A program made the translations under genes and the position numbers. From Colletes latitarsis (lineage: Eukaryota > Arthropoda > Insecta > Hymenoptera > Colletidae), in contig NC_135134.1 of NCBI RefSeq assembly GCF_051014445.1, positions 10,507,672 to 10,571,671 on the forward strand: 64,000 bases of DNA, given 5' to 3'. The notes beneath the pieces were generated by a model. That model was not told the DNA's origin and did not search any database. It saw only the letters and a list, made by a program, of their open reading frames with translations. Shown piece after piece: positions 28,161 through 43,030 of the stretch (within the stretch, counting starts at the first letter, position 1; each line of letters begins with the position of its first letter).

Positions 28161-31100
28161 ACATGCGTAATCCCGTAAAATATTTATCAAGACCAGGTTT
28201 AATCGACTGTTTCAGTGTGGTACCACATTACTACGTGATCCAAACCAGAAAAAAACCCCAGGATCTGTACAACTAGTATATGAAGGATTCGAAAGTATGA
28301 GCCTGACGAGGGCAAATCCCAGACCTATCCCAGACATAACTTGCGTTATCATCTAAAATATTGACAGACATCTGCTTTAGTCGACTGATTCAGTGTGGTA
28401 CCACATTACTACGTGATCCAAACCAGAAAAAGCCCAGAATCTGGTCACCAACTATGAGAAATATGCGAAAGTACGAGCCTGATGAGAGCAAATCCCAGAA
28501 CTAACCAAGACTTAACATGCGTTATCCCCTAAAATATTGATCGATACCAGGTTTAATGGACTGTTTCAGTGTGGTACTACATTACTACGTGATCCAAACC
28601 AGAAAAAACCCAGGATCCGTTCAACAAGTATGTGGAGAATGCGAAAGTATGTGTCTGATGAGGGAAAATCCCAGGCCTAACAAAGACCTAACATGCGTTA
28701 TCCTCAAAAATATTGATCGAACCCAGGTTTAATCGACTGTTTCAGTGTGGTACCACATTACTACCTGATCCAAACCAGAAAAATACCCAGGATCTGATTA
28801 ACAGGTATGTGTAGAACGCGAAAATATGTGTCTGATGAGGGCAAATCCCCACCCTAAACTAGACATAAGATGCGCTATCCTCTAAAATATTGATCGAAAC
28901 CAGGTTTAATGGACTGTTTCAGTGTGGTACCACATTACTACGTGATCCAAACCAGAAAAAGCCCAGAATCTGGTCATCAACTATGAGAAATATGCGAAAG
29001 TACGTGCCTGATGAGAGCAAATCCCAGAACTAACCAAGACTTAACATGCGTTATCCCCTAAAATATTGATCCATACCAGGTTTAATGGACTGTTTCAGTG
29101 TGGTACTACATTAGTACGTGATCCAAACCAGAATAAACCCAGGATCTGTTCAACAAGTATGTGGAGAATGCGAAAGTATGTGTCTGATGATGGCAAATCC
29201 CAGGCCTGACCTAACCATAACATGCGCTATCCTCTAAAATATTGATCGAATCCAGGTTTAATTGAATGTTTCAGTGTGATACCACATTACTACCTGATCC
29301 AATCCAGAAAAAGCCCAGGATCTAGCCATCAAGTATGAGAAATATGCGATAGTATGAGCCCGCTGAGGGCAAATCCTAGACCTAACCCAGACCTATCATG
29401 CGCTATCCTCTAAAATATTTATGAAGACAAGATTTAATTGAATGTTTCAGTGTGGTACCACAATACTACGTGATCCAAACCAGAAAAATACCCAGGATCT
29501 GATTAACAGGTGTGTGTAGAACGCGAAAATATGTGTCTGATGAGGGCAAATCCCCGCCCTAAACTAGACATAAGATGCGCTATCCTCTAAAATATTGATC
29601 GAAACCAGGTTTAATGGACTGTTTCAGTGTGGTACCACATTACTACGTGATCCAAACCAGAAAAAGCCCAGAATCTGGTCATCAACTATGAGAAATATGC
29701 GAAAGTACGAGCCTGATGAGAGCAAATCCCAGAACTAACCAAGACTTAACATGCGTTATCCCCTAAAATATTGATCGATACCGGGTTTAATGGACTGTTT
29801 CACTGTGGTACTACATTACTACGTGATCCAAACCAGAAAAAACCCAGGATCCGTTCAACAAGTATGTGGAGAATGCGAAAGTATGTGTCTGATGAGGGAA
29901 AATCCCAGGCCTAACAAAGACCTAACATGCGTTATCCTCAAAAATATTGATCGAACCCAGGTTTAATCGACTGTTTCAGTGTGGTACCACATTACTACCT
30001 GATCCAAACCAGAAAAATACCCAGGATCTGATTAACAGGTATGTGTAGAACGCGAAAATATGTGTCTGATGAGGGCAAATCCCCACCCTAAACTAGACAT
30101 AAGATGCGTTATCCTCTAAAATATAGATCGAAACCAGGATTAATGGACTGTTTCAGTGTGGTACCACATTACTACGTGAACCAAACCAGAAAAATACCCA
30201 GGATCTGATTAACAGGTATGTGTAGCACGCGAAAATATGTGTCTGATGTGGGCAAATCCCAGGCCCAACCTAGTCATAACATGCGTTATCCTCTAAAATA
30301 TTGATCGAAACCAGGTTTAATGGACTGTTTCAGTGTGGTACCACATTACTACGTGATCCAAACCAGAATAAACCCAGGATCTGGCCAACAAGTATGTGGA
30401 GAATGCGAAAGAATGAGCCTGACGAGGGCAAATCTCAGACCTATCCCAGACATAACATGCGTTATCCTCTAAAATATTGATCGAAACCAGGTTTAATGGA
30501 CTGTTTCAGTGTGGTACCACATTACTACGTGATCCAAACCAGAAAAAACCCAGGATCCGTTCAACAAGTATGTGGAGAATGCGAAAGTATGTGTCTGATG
30601 ATGGCAAATCCCAGGCCTAACCCAGACATAACATGCGTTATCCTCTAGAATATTGATCGAAACCAGGTTTAATTGAATGTTTCAGTGTGATACCACATTA
30701 CAACCTGATCCAATCCAGAATAACCCCAGGATCCGTTCAACAAGTATGTGGAGAATGCGAAAGTATAAGCCTGACGAGGGCAAATCCCAGACCTATCCCA
30801 GACATAACATGCGTTATCCTCTAAAATATTGATCGAAACCAGGTTTAATGGACTGTTTCAGTGTGGTACCACATTACTACGTGATCCAAACCAGAATAAA
30901 CCCAGGATCTGTTCAACAAGTATGTGAAAAATGCGAAGATATGACCCTGATGAGGGCAAATCCCGGACATATCCCAGACCGAACTTGCGTTATCCTCTAA
31001 AATATTGATCGAAACAAGGTTTAATGGACTGTTTCAGTGTGGTACCACATTACTACGTGATCCAAACCAGAAAAAACCCAGAATCTGTTCAACAAGTATG

Positions 31101-31688
31101 TGGAGAATGCGAAAGTATGTGTCTGATGATGGCAAATCCTAGGCCTAACCTAAACATAACATGCGTTATCCTCTAAAATATTGATCGAAACCAGGTTTAA
31201 TTGAATGTTTCAGTGTGATACCACATTGCTACCTGATCCAATCCAGAAAAAGCCCAGGATCTAGCCATCAAGTATGAGAAATATGCGATAGTATGAGCCC
31301 GCTGAGGGCAAATCCTAGACCTAACCCAGACCTAACATGCGCTATCCTCTAAAATATTTATCAAGACAAGATTTAATTGAATGTCTCCGTGTGGTACCAC
31401 ATTACTACGTGATCCAAACCAGAAAAAACCCAGGATCTGTTCAACAGGTATGTGCAGAATGCGAAAGTATGTGTCTGATGAGGGCAAATCCCAGGCCTAA
31501 CCTAGACATAACATGCGTTATCCTCTAGAATATTGATCGAAACCAGGTTTAATTGAATGTTTCAGTGTGATACCACATTACAACCTGATTCAATCCAGAA
31601 AAAGCCCAGGATCTAGCCATCAAGTATGAGAAATATGCGATAGTATGAGCCCGCTGAGGGCAAATCCTAGACCTAACCCAGACCTAAT
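28161..31688 (+). repeat. Shuffled precursor-like block of the 28-47 kb family
   Basis: The rare signature TAAGATGCG occurs at 28,866, 29,571 and 30,100, at 4- and 3-monomer spacings. The series GAATCTGGTCATC tail, GATCGATACC head, GATCCGTTCAAC tail, CCTCAAAAATATTG head and GATTAACAGG tail appears at about 28,440 and 29,660. It returns in order at 32,490, 34,780 and 37,250. The 28,161-28,460 part, with GAAGGATTCG, instead matches 40,497-40,790. The block therefore holds the parts of the later units in a different order. Confidence 0.75.
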
Positions 31689-33978
31689 ATGCGTTATCCT
31701 CTAAAATATTTATCAAGACCAGATTTAATTGAATGTTTCAGTGTGGTACCACATTACTACGTGATCCAAACCAGAAAAAACACAGGATCTGTTCAACAAG
31801 TATGTGAAAAATGCGAAGGTATGACCTTGATGATGGCAATTCCCAGACCTAACCAAGACCTAACATGCGTTATTCTCTAAAATATTGATCGAAACCAGGT
31901 TTAATGGACTCTTTCAGTGTGGTACCACATTACTACGTGATTCAATCCAGAAAAAACCCAGGATCTGTTCAACAAGTATGTGAAAAATGCGAAGGTATGA
32001 CCTTGATGATGGCAATTCCCAGACCTAACCAAGACCTAACATGCGTTATTCTCTAAAATATTGATCGAAACCAGGTTTAATGGACTGTTTCAGTGTGGTA
32101 CCACATTACTACGTGATTCAAACCAGAAAAAGCCAGGGATCTGTTCAACAAGTATGTGAGAAATGCGAAGATATGACCCTGATGAGGGCAAATCCCGGAC
32201 ATATCCCAGACCGAACTTGCGTTATCCTCTAAAATACTGATCGAAACCAGGTTTAATTTACTGTTTCAGTGTGGTACCACATTACTACGTGATCCAATCC
32301 AGAAAAAGCCCAGGATCTAGCCATGAAGTATGAGAAATATGCGAAATTAGGAGCCTGATTAGGGCAAATCCTAGACCTAACCCAGACCTAACATGCGTAA
32401 TCCCGTAAAATATTTATCAAGACCAGGTTTAATCGACTGTTTCAGTGTGGTACCACATTACTACATGATCCAAACCAGAAAAAGCCCAGAATCTGGTCAT
32501 CAACAATGAGAAACATGCGAAAGTACGAGCCTGATGAGAGCAAATCCCAGAACTAACCAAGACTTAACATGCGTTATCCCCTAAAATATTGATCGATACC
32601 AGGTTTAATGGACTGTTTCACTGTGGTACTACATTACTACGTGATCCAAACCAGAAAAAACCCAGGATCCGTTCAACAAGTATGTGGAGAATGCGAAAGT
32701 ATGTGTCTGATGAGGGAAAATCCCAGGCCTAACAAAGACCTAACATGCGTTATCCTCAAAAATATTGATCGAACACAGGTTTAATCGACTGTTTCAGTGT
32801 GGTACCACATTACTACCTGATCCAAACCAGAAAAATACCCAGGATCTGATTAACAGGTATGTGTAGAACGCGAAAATATGTGTCTGATGAGGGCAAATCC
32901 CCACCCTAAACTAGACATAAGATGCGTTATCCTCTAAAATATAGATCGAAACCAGGATTAATGGACTGTTTCAGTGTGGTACCACATTACTACGTGAACC
33001 AAACCAGAAAAATACCCAGGATCTGATTAACAGGTATGTGTTGCACGCGAAAATATGTGTCTGATGTGGGCAAATCCCAGGCCCAACCTAGTCATAACAT
33101 GCGTTATCCTCTAAAATATTGATCGAAACCAGGTTTAATGGACTGTTTCAGTGTGATACCACATTACTACGTGATCCAAACCAGAATAAACCCAGGATCT
33201 GGCCAACAAGTATGTGGAGAATGCGAAAGTATGAGCCTGACGAGGGCAAATCCCAGACCTATCCCAGACATAACATGCGTTATCCTCTAAAATATTGATC
33301 GAAACCAGGTTTAATGGACTGTTTCAGTGTGGTACCACATTACTACGTGATCCAAACCAGAATAAACCCAGGATCTGTTCCACAAGTATGTGAAAAATGC
33401 GAAGGTATGACCTTGATGATGGCAATTCCCAGACCTAACCAAGACCTAACATGCGTTATTCTCTAAAATATTGATCGAATCCAGGTTTAATGGACTCTTT
33501 CAGTGTGGTACCACATTACTACGTGATTCAATCCAGAAAAAGCCAGGGATCTGTTCAACAAGTATGTGAAAAATGCGAAGATATGACCCTGATGAGGGCA
33601 AATCTCGGACATATCCCAGACCGAACTTGCGTTATCCTCTAAAATATTGATCGAAACCAGGTTTAATGGACTGTTTCAGTGTGGTACTACATTACTACGT
33701 GATCCAAACCAGAAAAAACCCAGGATCTGTTCAACAAGTATGTGGAGAATGCGAAAGTATGTGTCTGATGATGGCAAATCCCCGGCCTAACCTAACCATA
33801 ACATGCGTTATCCTCTAAAATATTGATCGAAACCAGGTTTAATAGAATGTTTCAGTGTGATACCACATTGCTACCTGATCCAATCCAGAAAAAGCCCAGG
33901 ATCTAGCCATCAAGTATGAGAAATATGCGATAGTATGAGCACGCTGAGGGCAAATCCTAGACCTAACCCAGACCTAAT
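31689..33978 (+). repeat. Higher-order unit C, copy i (13 monomers, 2,290 bp)
   Basis: Delimited by a repeated monomer at 31,689, 33,979 and 36,447 (same ATG phase, same AAAACACAGGATCTG tail). Internal anchors keep pace: GCGTAATCCCGT at 32,395 and 34,685, and TAAGATGCG at 32,918 and 35,208, each 2,290 bp apart. This copy contains a GTGATACC plus CAGAATAAACCC pair near 33,150-33,380, which copy ii lacks. Confidence 0.85.
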
Positions 33979-36446
33979 ATGCGTTATCCTCTAAAATATT
34001 TATCAAGACCAGATTTAATTGAATGTTTCAGTGTGGTACCACATTACTACGTGATCCAAACCAGAAAAAACACAGGATCTGTTCAACAAGTATGTGAAAA
34101 ATGCGAAGGTATGACCTTGATGATGGCAATTCCCAGACCTAACCAAGACCTAACATGCGTTATTCTCTAAAATATTGATCGAAACCAGGTTTAATGGACT
34201 CTTTCAGAGTGGTACCACATTACTACGTGATTCAATCCAGAAAAAACCCAGGATCTGTTCAACAAGTATGTGAAAAATGCGAAGGTATGACCTTGATGAT
34301 GGCAATTCCCAGACCTAACCAAGACCTAACATGCGTTATTCTCTAAAATATTGATCGAAACCAGGTTTAATGGACTGTTTCAGTGTGGTACCACATTACT
34401 ACGTGATTCAATCCAGAAAAAGCCAGGGATCTGTTCAACAAGTATGTGAGAAATGCGAAGATATGACCCTGATGAGGGCAAATCCCGGACATATCCCAGA
34501 CCGAACTTGCGTTATCCTCTAAAATACTGATCGAAACCAGGTTTAATTTACTGTTTCAGTGTGGTACCACATTACTACGTGATCCAATCCAGAAAAAGCC
34601 CAGGATCTAGCCATGAAGTATGAGAAATATGCGAAATTAGGAGCCTGATTAGGGCAAATCCTAGACCTAACCCAGACCTAACATGCGTAATCCCGTAAAA
34701 TATTTATCAAGACCAGGTTTAATCGACTGTTTCAGTGTGGTACCACATTACTACATGATCCAAACCAGAAAAAGCCCAGAATCTGGTCATCAACTATGAG
34801 AAATATGCGAAAGTACGAGCCTGATGAGAGCAAATCCCAGAACTAACCAAGACTTAACATGCGTTATCCCCTAAAATATTGATCGATACCAGGTTTAATG
34901 GACTGTTTCACTGTGGTACTACATTACTACGTGATCCAAACCAGAAAAAACCCAGGATCCGTTCAACAAGTATGTGGAGAATGCGAAAGTATGTGTCTGA
35001 TGAGGGAAAATCCCAGGCCTAACAAAGACCTAACATGCGTTATCCTCAAAAATATTGATCGAACCCAGGTTTAATCGACTGTTTCAGTGTGGTACCACAT
35101 TACTACCTGATCCAAACCAGAAAAATACCCAGGATCTGATTAACAGGTATGTGTAGAACGCGAAAATATGTGTCTGATGAGGGCAAATCCCCACCCTAAA
35201 CTAGACATAAGATGCGTTATCCTCTAAAATATAGATCGAAACCAGGATTAATGGACTGTTTCAGTGTGGTACCACATTACTACGTGAACCAAACCAGAAA
35301 AATGCCCAGGATCTGATTAACAGGTATGTGTAGCACGCGAAAATATGTGTCTGATGTGGGCAAATCCCAGGCCCAACCTAGTCATAACATGCGTTATCCT
35401 CTAAAATATTGATCGAAACCAGGTTTAATGGACTGCTTCAGTGTGGTACCACATTACTACGTGATCCAAACCAGAATAAACCCAGGATCTGGCCAACAAG
35501 TATGTGGAGAATGCGAAAGTATGAGCCTGACGAGGGCAAATCTCAGACCTATCCCAGACATAACATGCGTTATCCTCTAAAATATTGATCGAAACCAGGT
35601 TTAATGGACTGTTTCAGTGTGGTACCACATTACTACCTGATCCAAACCAGAAAAATACCCAGGATCTGATTAACAGGTATGTGTAGAACGCGAAAATATG
35701 TGTCTGATGAGGGCAAATCCCCACCCTAAACTAGACATAAGATGCGTTATCCTCTAAAATATAGATCGAAACCAGGATTAATGGACCGTTTCAGTGTGGT
35801 ACCACATTACTACGTGAACCAAACCAGAAAAATACCCAGGATCTGATTAACAGGTATGTGTTGCACGCGAAAATATGTGTCTGATGTGGGCAAATCCCAG
35901 GCCCAACCTAGTCATAACATGCGTTATTCTCTAAAATATTGATCGAATCCAGGTTTAATGGACTCTTTCAGTGTGGTACCACATTACTACGTGATTCAAT
36001 CCAGAAAAAGCCAGGGATCTGTTCAACAAGTATGTGAAAAATGCGAAGATATGACCCTGATGAGGGCAAATCTCGGACATATCCCAGACCGAACTTGCGT
36101 TATCCTCTAAAATATTGATCGAAACCAGGTTTAATGGACTGTTTCAGTGTGGTACTACATTACTACGTGATCCAAACCAGAAAAAACCCAGGATCTGTTC
36201 AACAAGTATGTGGAGAATGCGAAAGTATGTGTCTGATGATGGCAAATCCCCGGCCTAACCTAACCATAACATGCGTTATCCTCTAAAATATTGATCGAAA
36301 CCAGGTTTAATAGAATGTTTCAGTGTGATACCACATTGCTACCTGATCCAATCCAGAAAAAGCCCAGGATCTAGCCATCAAGTATGAGAAATATGCGATA
36401 GTATGAGCACGCTGAGGGCAAATCCTAGACCTAACCCAGACCTAAT
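33979..36446 (+). repeat. Higher-order unit C, copy ii (14 monomers, 2,468 bp)
   Basis: Follows copy i directly. A second TAAGATGCG monomer at 35,738 (530 bp after the first) and a GGACCGTTTCAG variant are present, while the GTGATACC / CAGAATAAACCC pair of copy i is missing. Net gain is one monomer. The left ~1,590 bp is nearly identical to copy i. Confidence 0.85.
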
Positions 36447-39180
36447 ATGCGTTATCCTCTAAAATATTTATCAAGACCAGATTTAATTGAATGTTTCAGT
36501 GTGGTACCACATTACTACGTGATCCAAACCAGAAAAAACACAGGATCTGTTCAACAAGTATGTGAAAAATGCGAAGGTATGACCTTGATGATGGCAATTC
36601 CCAGACCTAACCAAGACCTAACATGCGTTATTCTCTAAAATATTGATCGAAACCAGGTTTAATGGACTCTTTCAGAGTGGTACCACATTACTACGTGATT
36701 CAATCCAGAAAAAACCCAGGATCTGTTCAACAAGTATGTGAAAAATGCGAAGGTATGACCTTGATGATGGCAATTCCCAGACCTAACCAAGACCTAACAT
36801 GCGTTATTCTCTAAAATATTGATCGAAACCAGGTTTAATGGACTGTTTCAGTGTGGTACCACATTACTACGTGATTCAATCCAGAAAAAGCCAGGGATCT
36901 GTTCAACAAGTATGTGAGAAATGCGAAGATATGACCCTGATGAGGGCAAATCCCGGACATATCCCAGACCGAACTTGCGTTATCCTCTAAAATACTGATC
37001 GAAACCAGGTTTAATTTACTGTTTCAGTGTGGTACCACATTACTACGTGATCCAATCCAGAAAAAGCCCAGGATCTAGCCATGAAGTATGAGAAATATGC
37101 GAAATTAGGAGCCTGATTAGGGCAAATCCTAGACCTAACCCAGACCTAACATGCGTAATCCCGTAAAATATTTATCAAGACCAGGTTTAATCGACTGTTT
37201 CAGTGTGGTACCACATTACTACATGATCCAAACCAGAAAAAGCCCAGAATCTGGTCATCAACTATGAGAAATATGCGAAAGTACGAGCCTGATGAGAGCA
37301 AATCCCAGAACTAACCAAGACTTAACATGCGTTATCCCCTAAAATATTGATCGATACCAGGTTTAATGGACTGTTTCACTGTGGTACTACATTACTACGT
37401 GATCCAAACCAGAAAAAACCCAGGATCCGTTCAACAAGTATGTGGAGAATGCGAAAGTATGTGTCTGATGAGGGAAAATCCCAGGCCTAACAAAGACCTA
37501 ACATGCGTTATCCTCAAAAATATTGATCGAACCCAGGTTTAATCGACTGTTTCAGTGTGGTACCACATTACTACCTGATCCAAACCAGAAAAATACCCAG
37601 GATCTGATTAACAGGTATGTGTAGAACGCGAAAATATGTGTCTGATGAGGGCAAATCCCCACCCTAAACTAGACATAAGATGCGTTATCCTCTAAAATAT
37701 AGATCGAAACCAGGATTAATGGACTGTTTCAGTGTGGTACCACATTACTACGTGAACCAAACCAGAAAAATGCCCAGGATCTGATTAACAGGTATGTGTA
37801 GCACGCGAAAATATGTGTCTGATGTGGGCAAATCCCAGGCCCAACCTAGTCATAACATGCGTTATCCTCTAAAATATTGATCGAAACCAGGTTTAATGGA
37901 CTGCTTCAGTGTGGTACCACATTACTACGTGATCCAAACCAGAATAAACCCAGGATCTGGCCAACAAGTATGTGGAGAATGCGAAAGTATGAGCCTGACG
38001 AGGGCAAATCTCAGACCTATCCCAGACATAACATGCGTTATCCTCTAAAATATTGATCGAAACCAGGTTTAATGGACTGTTTCAGTGTGGTACCACATTA
38101 CTACCTGATCCAAACCAGAAAAATACCCAGGATCTGATTAACAGGTATGTGTAGAACGCGAAAATATGTGTCTGATGAGGGCAAATCCCCACCCTAAACT
38201 AGACATAAGATGCGTTATCCTCTAAAATATAGATCGAAACCAGGATTAATGGACCGTTTCAGTGTGGTACCACATTACTACGTGAACCAAACCAGAAAAA
38301 TACCCAGGATCTGATTAACAGGTATGTGTTGCACGCGAAAATATGTGTCTGATGTGGGCAAATCCCAGGCCCAACCTAGTCATAACATGCGTTATCCTCT
38401 AAAATATTGATCGAAACCAGGTTTAATGGACTGTTTCAGTGTGATACCACATTACTACGTGATCCAAACCAGAATAAACCCAGGATCTGGCCAACAAGTA
38501 TGTGGAGAATGCGAAAGTATGAGCCTGACGAGGGCAAATCCCAGACCTATCCCAGACATAACATGCGTTATCCTCTAAAATATTGATCGAAACCAGGTTT
38601 AATGGACTGTTTCAGTGTGGTACCACATTACTACGTGATCCAAACCAGAATAAACCCAGGATCTGTTCAACAAGTATGTGAAAAATGCGAAGGTATGACC
38701 TTGATGATGGCAATTCCCAGACCTAACCAAGACCTAACATGCGTTATTCTCTAAAATATTGATCGAATCCAGGTTTAATGGACTCTTTCAGTGTGGTACC
38801 ACATTACTACGTGATTCAATCCAGAAAAAGCCAGGGATCTGTTCAACAAGTATGTGAAAAATGCGAAGATATGACCCTGATGAGGGCAAATCCCGGACAT
38901 ATCCCAGACCGAACTTGCGTTATCCTCTAAAATATTGATCGAAACCAGGTTTAATGGACTGTTTCAGTGTGGTACTACATTACTACGTGATCCAAACCAG
39001 AAAAAACCCAGGATCTGTTCAACAAGTATGTGGAGAATGCGAAAGTATGTGTCTGATGATGGCAAATCCCCGGCCTAACCTAACCATAACATGCGTTATC
39101 CTCTAAAATATTGATCGAAACCAGGTTTAATTGAATGTTTCAGTGTGATACCACATTGCTACCTGATCCAATCCAGAAAA
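36447..39180 (+). repeat. Higher-order unit C, copy iii (~16 monomers)
   Basis: Anchors at 37,153, 37,676 and 38,206 lie 2,468 bp from those of copy ii. This copy then also contains the GTGATACC / CAGAATAAACCC pair (about 38,430-38,660) known from copy i, so it carries the private segments of both shorter versions. Similarity ends near 39,180, where GCCCAGAATCTGG replaces GCCCAGGATCTAG. It may be the ancestral long form or a recombinant of the other two. Confidence 0.82.
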
Positions 39181-40211
39181 AGCCCAGAATCTGGTCATCA
39201 ACTATGAGAAATATGCGAAAGTACGAGCCTGATGAGAGCAAATCCCAGAACTAACCAAGACTTAACATGCGTTATCCCCTATAATATTGATCGATACCAG
39301 GTTTAATGGACTGTTTCAGTGTGGTACTACACTACTACGTGATCCAAACCAGAAAAAACCCAGGATCCGTTCAACAAGTATGTGGAGAATGCGAAAGTAT
39401 GTGTCTGATGATGGCAAATCCCAGGCCTAACCTAGACATAACATGCGTTATCCTCTAGAATATTGATCGAAACCAGGTTTAATTGAATGTTTCAGTGTGA
39501 TACCACATTACAACCTGATCCAATCCAGAATAAACCCAGGATCCGTTCAACAAGTATGTGGAGAATGCGAAAGTATAAGCCTGACGAGGGCAAATCTCAG
39601 ACCTATCCCAGACATAACATGCGTTATCCTCTAAAATATTGATCGAAACCAGGTTTAATGGACTGTTTCAGTGTGGTACCACATTACTACGTGATCCAAA
39701 CCAGAATAAACCCAGGATCTGGCCAACAGGTATGTGGAGAATGCGAAAGTATGAGCCTGACGAGGGCAAATCCCAGACCTATTCCAGACATAACATGCGT
39801 TATCCTCTAAAATATTGATCGAAACCAGGTTTAATTGAATGTTTCAGTGTGATACCACATTACAACCTGATCCAATCCAGAAAAAGCCCAGGATCTAGCC
39901 ATCAAGTATGAGAAATATGCGATAGTATGAGCCCGCTGAGGGCAAATCCTAGACCTAACCCAGACCTAATATGCGTTATCCTCTAAAATATTTATCAAGA
40001 CCAGATTTAATTGAATGTTTCAGTGTGGTACCACATTACTACGTGATCCAAACCAGAAAAAACACAGGATCTGTTCAACAAGTATGTGAAAAATGCGAAG
40101 GTATGACCTTGATGATGGCAATTCCCAGACCTAACCAAGACCTAACATGCGTTATTCTCTAAAATATTGATCGAAACCAGGTTTAATGGACTCTTTCAGT
40201 GTGGTACGACA
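39181..40211 (+). repeat. Linking monomers, partial recurrence of unit C start
   Basis: The monomers at about 39,840-40,190, including the AAAACACAGGATCTG copy whose ATG is at 39,971, repeat the opening of unit C seen at about 31,560-31,910. The CTAGAATATTG head with CACATTACAACCTG and AATAAACCCAGGATCCG at about 39,450-39,560 is the subfamily amplified later at 45,028. Confidence 0.75.
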
Positions 40212-42120
40212 TTACTACGTGATTCAATCCAGAAAAAGCCAGGGATCTGTTCAACAAGTATGTGAAAAATGCGAAGATATGACCCTGATGAGGGCAAATC
40301 CCGGACATATCCCAAACCGAACTTGCGTTATCCTCTAAAATATTGATCGAAACCAGGTTTAATTTACAGTTTCAGTGTGGTACCACATTACTACGTGATC
40401 CAATCCAGAAAAAGCCCAGGATCTAGCCATGAAGTATGAGAAATATGCGAAATTCGGAGCCTGATTATGGCAAATCCTAGACCTAACCCAGACCTAACAT
40501 GCGTAATCCCGTAAAATATTTATCAAGACCAGGTTTAATCGACTGTTTCAGTGTGGTACCACATTACTACGTGATCCAAACCAGAAAAAAACCCAGGATC
40601 TGTACAACTAGTATATGAAGGATTCGAAAGTATGAGCCTGACGAGGGCAAATCCCAGACCTATCCCAGACATAACTTGCGTTATCATCTAAAATATTGAC
40701 AGAAATCTGTTTTAATCGACTGATTCAGTGTGGTACCACATTACTACGTGATCCAAACCAGAAAAAGCCCAGAATCTGGTCATCAACTATGAGAAATATG
40801 CGAAAGTACGAGCCTGATGAGAGCAAATCCCAGAACTAACCAAGACTTAACATGCGTTATCCCCTAAAATATTGATCGATACCAGGTTTAATGGACTGTT
40901 TCAGTGTGGTACTACATTACTACGTGATCCAAACCAGAAAAATACCCAGGATCTGATTAACAGGTATGTGTAGAACGCGAAAATATATGTCTGATGAGGG
41001 CAAATACCCACCCTAATCTAGACATAAGATGCGTTATCCTCTAAAATACAGATCGAAACCAGGTTTAATGGACTGTTTCAGTGTGGTACCACATTACTAC
41101 GTGATCCAAACCAGAAAAAACCCAGGATCTGTTTAACAAGTATGTGGAGAATGCGTAAGTATGTGTCTGATGTGGGCAACTCCCAGGCCCAACCTAGACA
41201 TAACATGCGTTATCCTCTAAAATATTGATCGAAACCAGGTTTAATGGACTGTTTCAGTGTGGTACCACATTACTACGTGATCCAAAGCAGAATAAACCCA
41301 GGATCCGGTCAACAAGTATGTGGAGAATGCGAAAGTATGAGCCTGACGAGGGCAAATCCCAGACCTATCCCAGACATAACATGCGTTATCCTCTAAAATA
41401 TTGATCGAAACCAGGTTTAATGCACTGTTTCAGTGTGGTACCACATTACTACGTGATCCAAACCAGAAAATACCCTGGATCTGTTTAACAAGTATGTGGA
41501 GAATGCGTAAGTATGTGTCTGATGTGGGCAACTCCCAGGCCCAACCTAGACATAACATGCGTTATCCTCTAAAATATTGATCGAAACCAGGTTTAATGGA
41601 CTGTTTCAGTGTGGTACCACATTACTACGTGATCCAAACCAGAATAAACCCAGGATCTGGACAAAAAGGATGTGGAGAATGCGAAAGTATGAGCCTGACG
41701 AGGGCAAATCCCAGACTTATCCCAGACATAACATGCGTTATCCTCTAAAATATTGATCGAAACCAGGTTTAATTGAATGTTTCAGTGTGATACCACATTA
41801 CTACCTGATCCAATCCAGAAAAAGCCCAGGATCTAGCCATTAAGTATGAGAAATACGCGATAGTATGAGCCCGCTGAGGGCAAATCCTAGACCTAACCCA
41901 GACCTAACATGCGCTATCCTCTAAAATATTTATCAAGACAAGATTTAATTGAATGTTTCAGTGTGGTACCACATTACTACGTGATCCAAACCAGAAAAAA
42001 CCCAGGATCTGGTCAACAAGTATGTGAAAAATGCGAAGGTATGACCTTGATGATGGCAATTCCCAGACCGAACCAAGATCTAACATGCGTTATTCTCTAA
42101 AATATTGATCGAAACCAGGT
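40212..42120 (+). repeat. Segment D, copy 1 (~11 monomers of a 16-mer period)
   Basis: Repeats at 43,031-44,939 with a fixed offset of 2,819 bp (16 monomers plus 3), checked at GCGTAATCCCGT (40,501 and 43,320), GATTCGAAAG (40,621 and 43,440) and CCAAAGCAGAATAAACC (41,282 and 44,101). Rare markers such as ACAAAAAGGATGTGG occur once per copy. Confidence 0.85.
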
Positions 42121-43030
42121 TTAATCGACTGTTTCAGTGTGGTACCACATTACTACGTGATCCAAACCAGAAAAAGCCCAGAATCTGGTCATCAACTATG
42201 AGAAATATGCGAAAGTACGAGCCTGATGAGAGCAAATCCCAGAACTAACCAAGACTTAACATGCGTTATCCCATAAAATATTGATCGATACCAGGTTTAA
42301 TGGACTGCTTCACTGTGGTACTACATTACTACGTGATCCAAACCAGAATAAACCCAGGATCTGGCCAACAAGTATGTGGAGAATGCGAAAGTATGAGCCT
42401 GACGAGGGCAAATCTCAGACCTATCCCAGACATAACATGCGTTATCCTCTAAGATATTGATCGAAACCAGGTTTAATGGACTGTTTCAGTGTGGTACCAC
42501 ATTACTACATGATCCAAACCAGAAAAAGCCCAGAATCTGGTCATCAACTATGAGAAATATGCGAAAGTACGAGCCTGATGAGAGCAAATCCCAGAACTAA
42601 CCAAGACTTAACATGCGTTATCCCCTAAAATATTGATCGATACCAGGTTTAATGGACTGTTTCACTGTGGTACTACATTACTACGTGATCCAAACCAGAA
42701 AAATGCCCAGGATCTGATTAACAGGTATGTGTAGAACGCGAAAATATGTGTCTGATGAGGGCAAATCCCCACCCTAAACTAGACATAAGATGCGTTATCC
42801 TCTAAGATATTGATCGAAACCAGGTTTAATGGACTGTTTCAGTGTGGTACCACATTACTACATGATCCAAACCAGAAAAAGCCCAGAATCTGGTCATCAA
42901 CTATGAGAAATATGCGAAAGTACGAGCCTGATGAGAGCAAATCCCAGAACTAACCAAGACTTAACATGCGTTATCCCCTAAAATATTGATCGATACCAGG
43001 TTTAATGGACTGTTTCACTGTGGTACTACA
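42121..43030 (+). repeat. Three-fold expansion of a monomer pair
   Basis: A GAATCTGGTCATC tail monomer followed by a GATCGATACC head occurs at 42,181, 42,533 and 42,886, spacings of 352 and 353 bp. The second monomer of each pair differs in its tail (GGATCTGGCCAAC, then GGATCTGATTAAC, then GGGATCTGTTCAAC). It lies exactly between the two D copies and accounts for the rest of the 16-mer. Confidence 0.8.
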
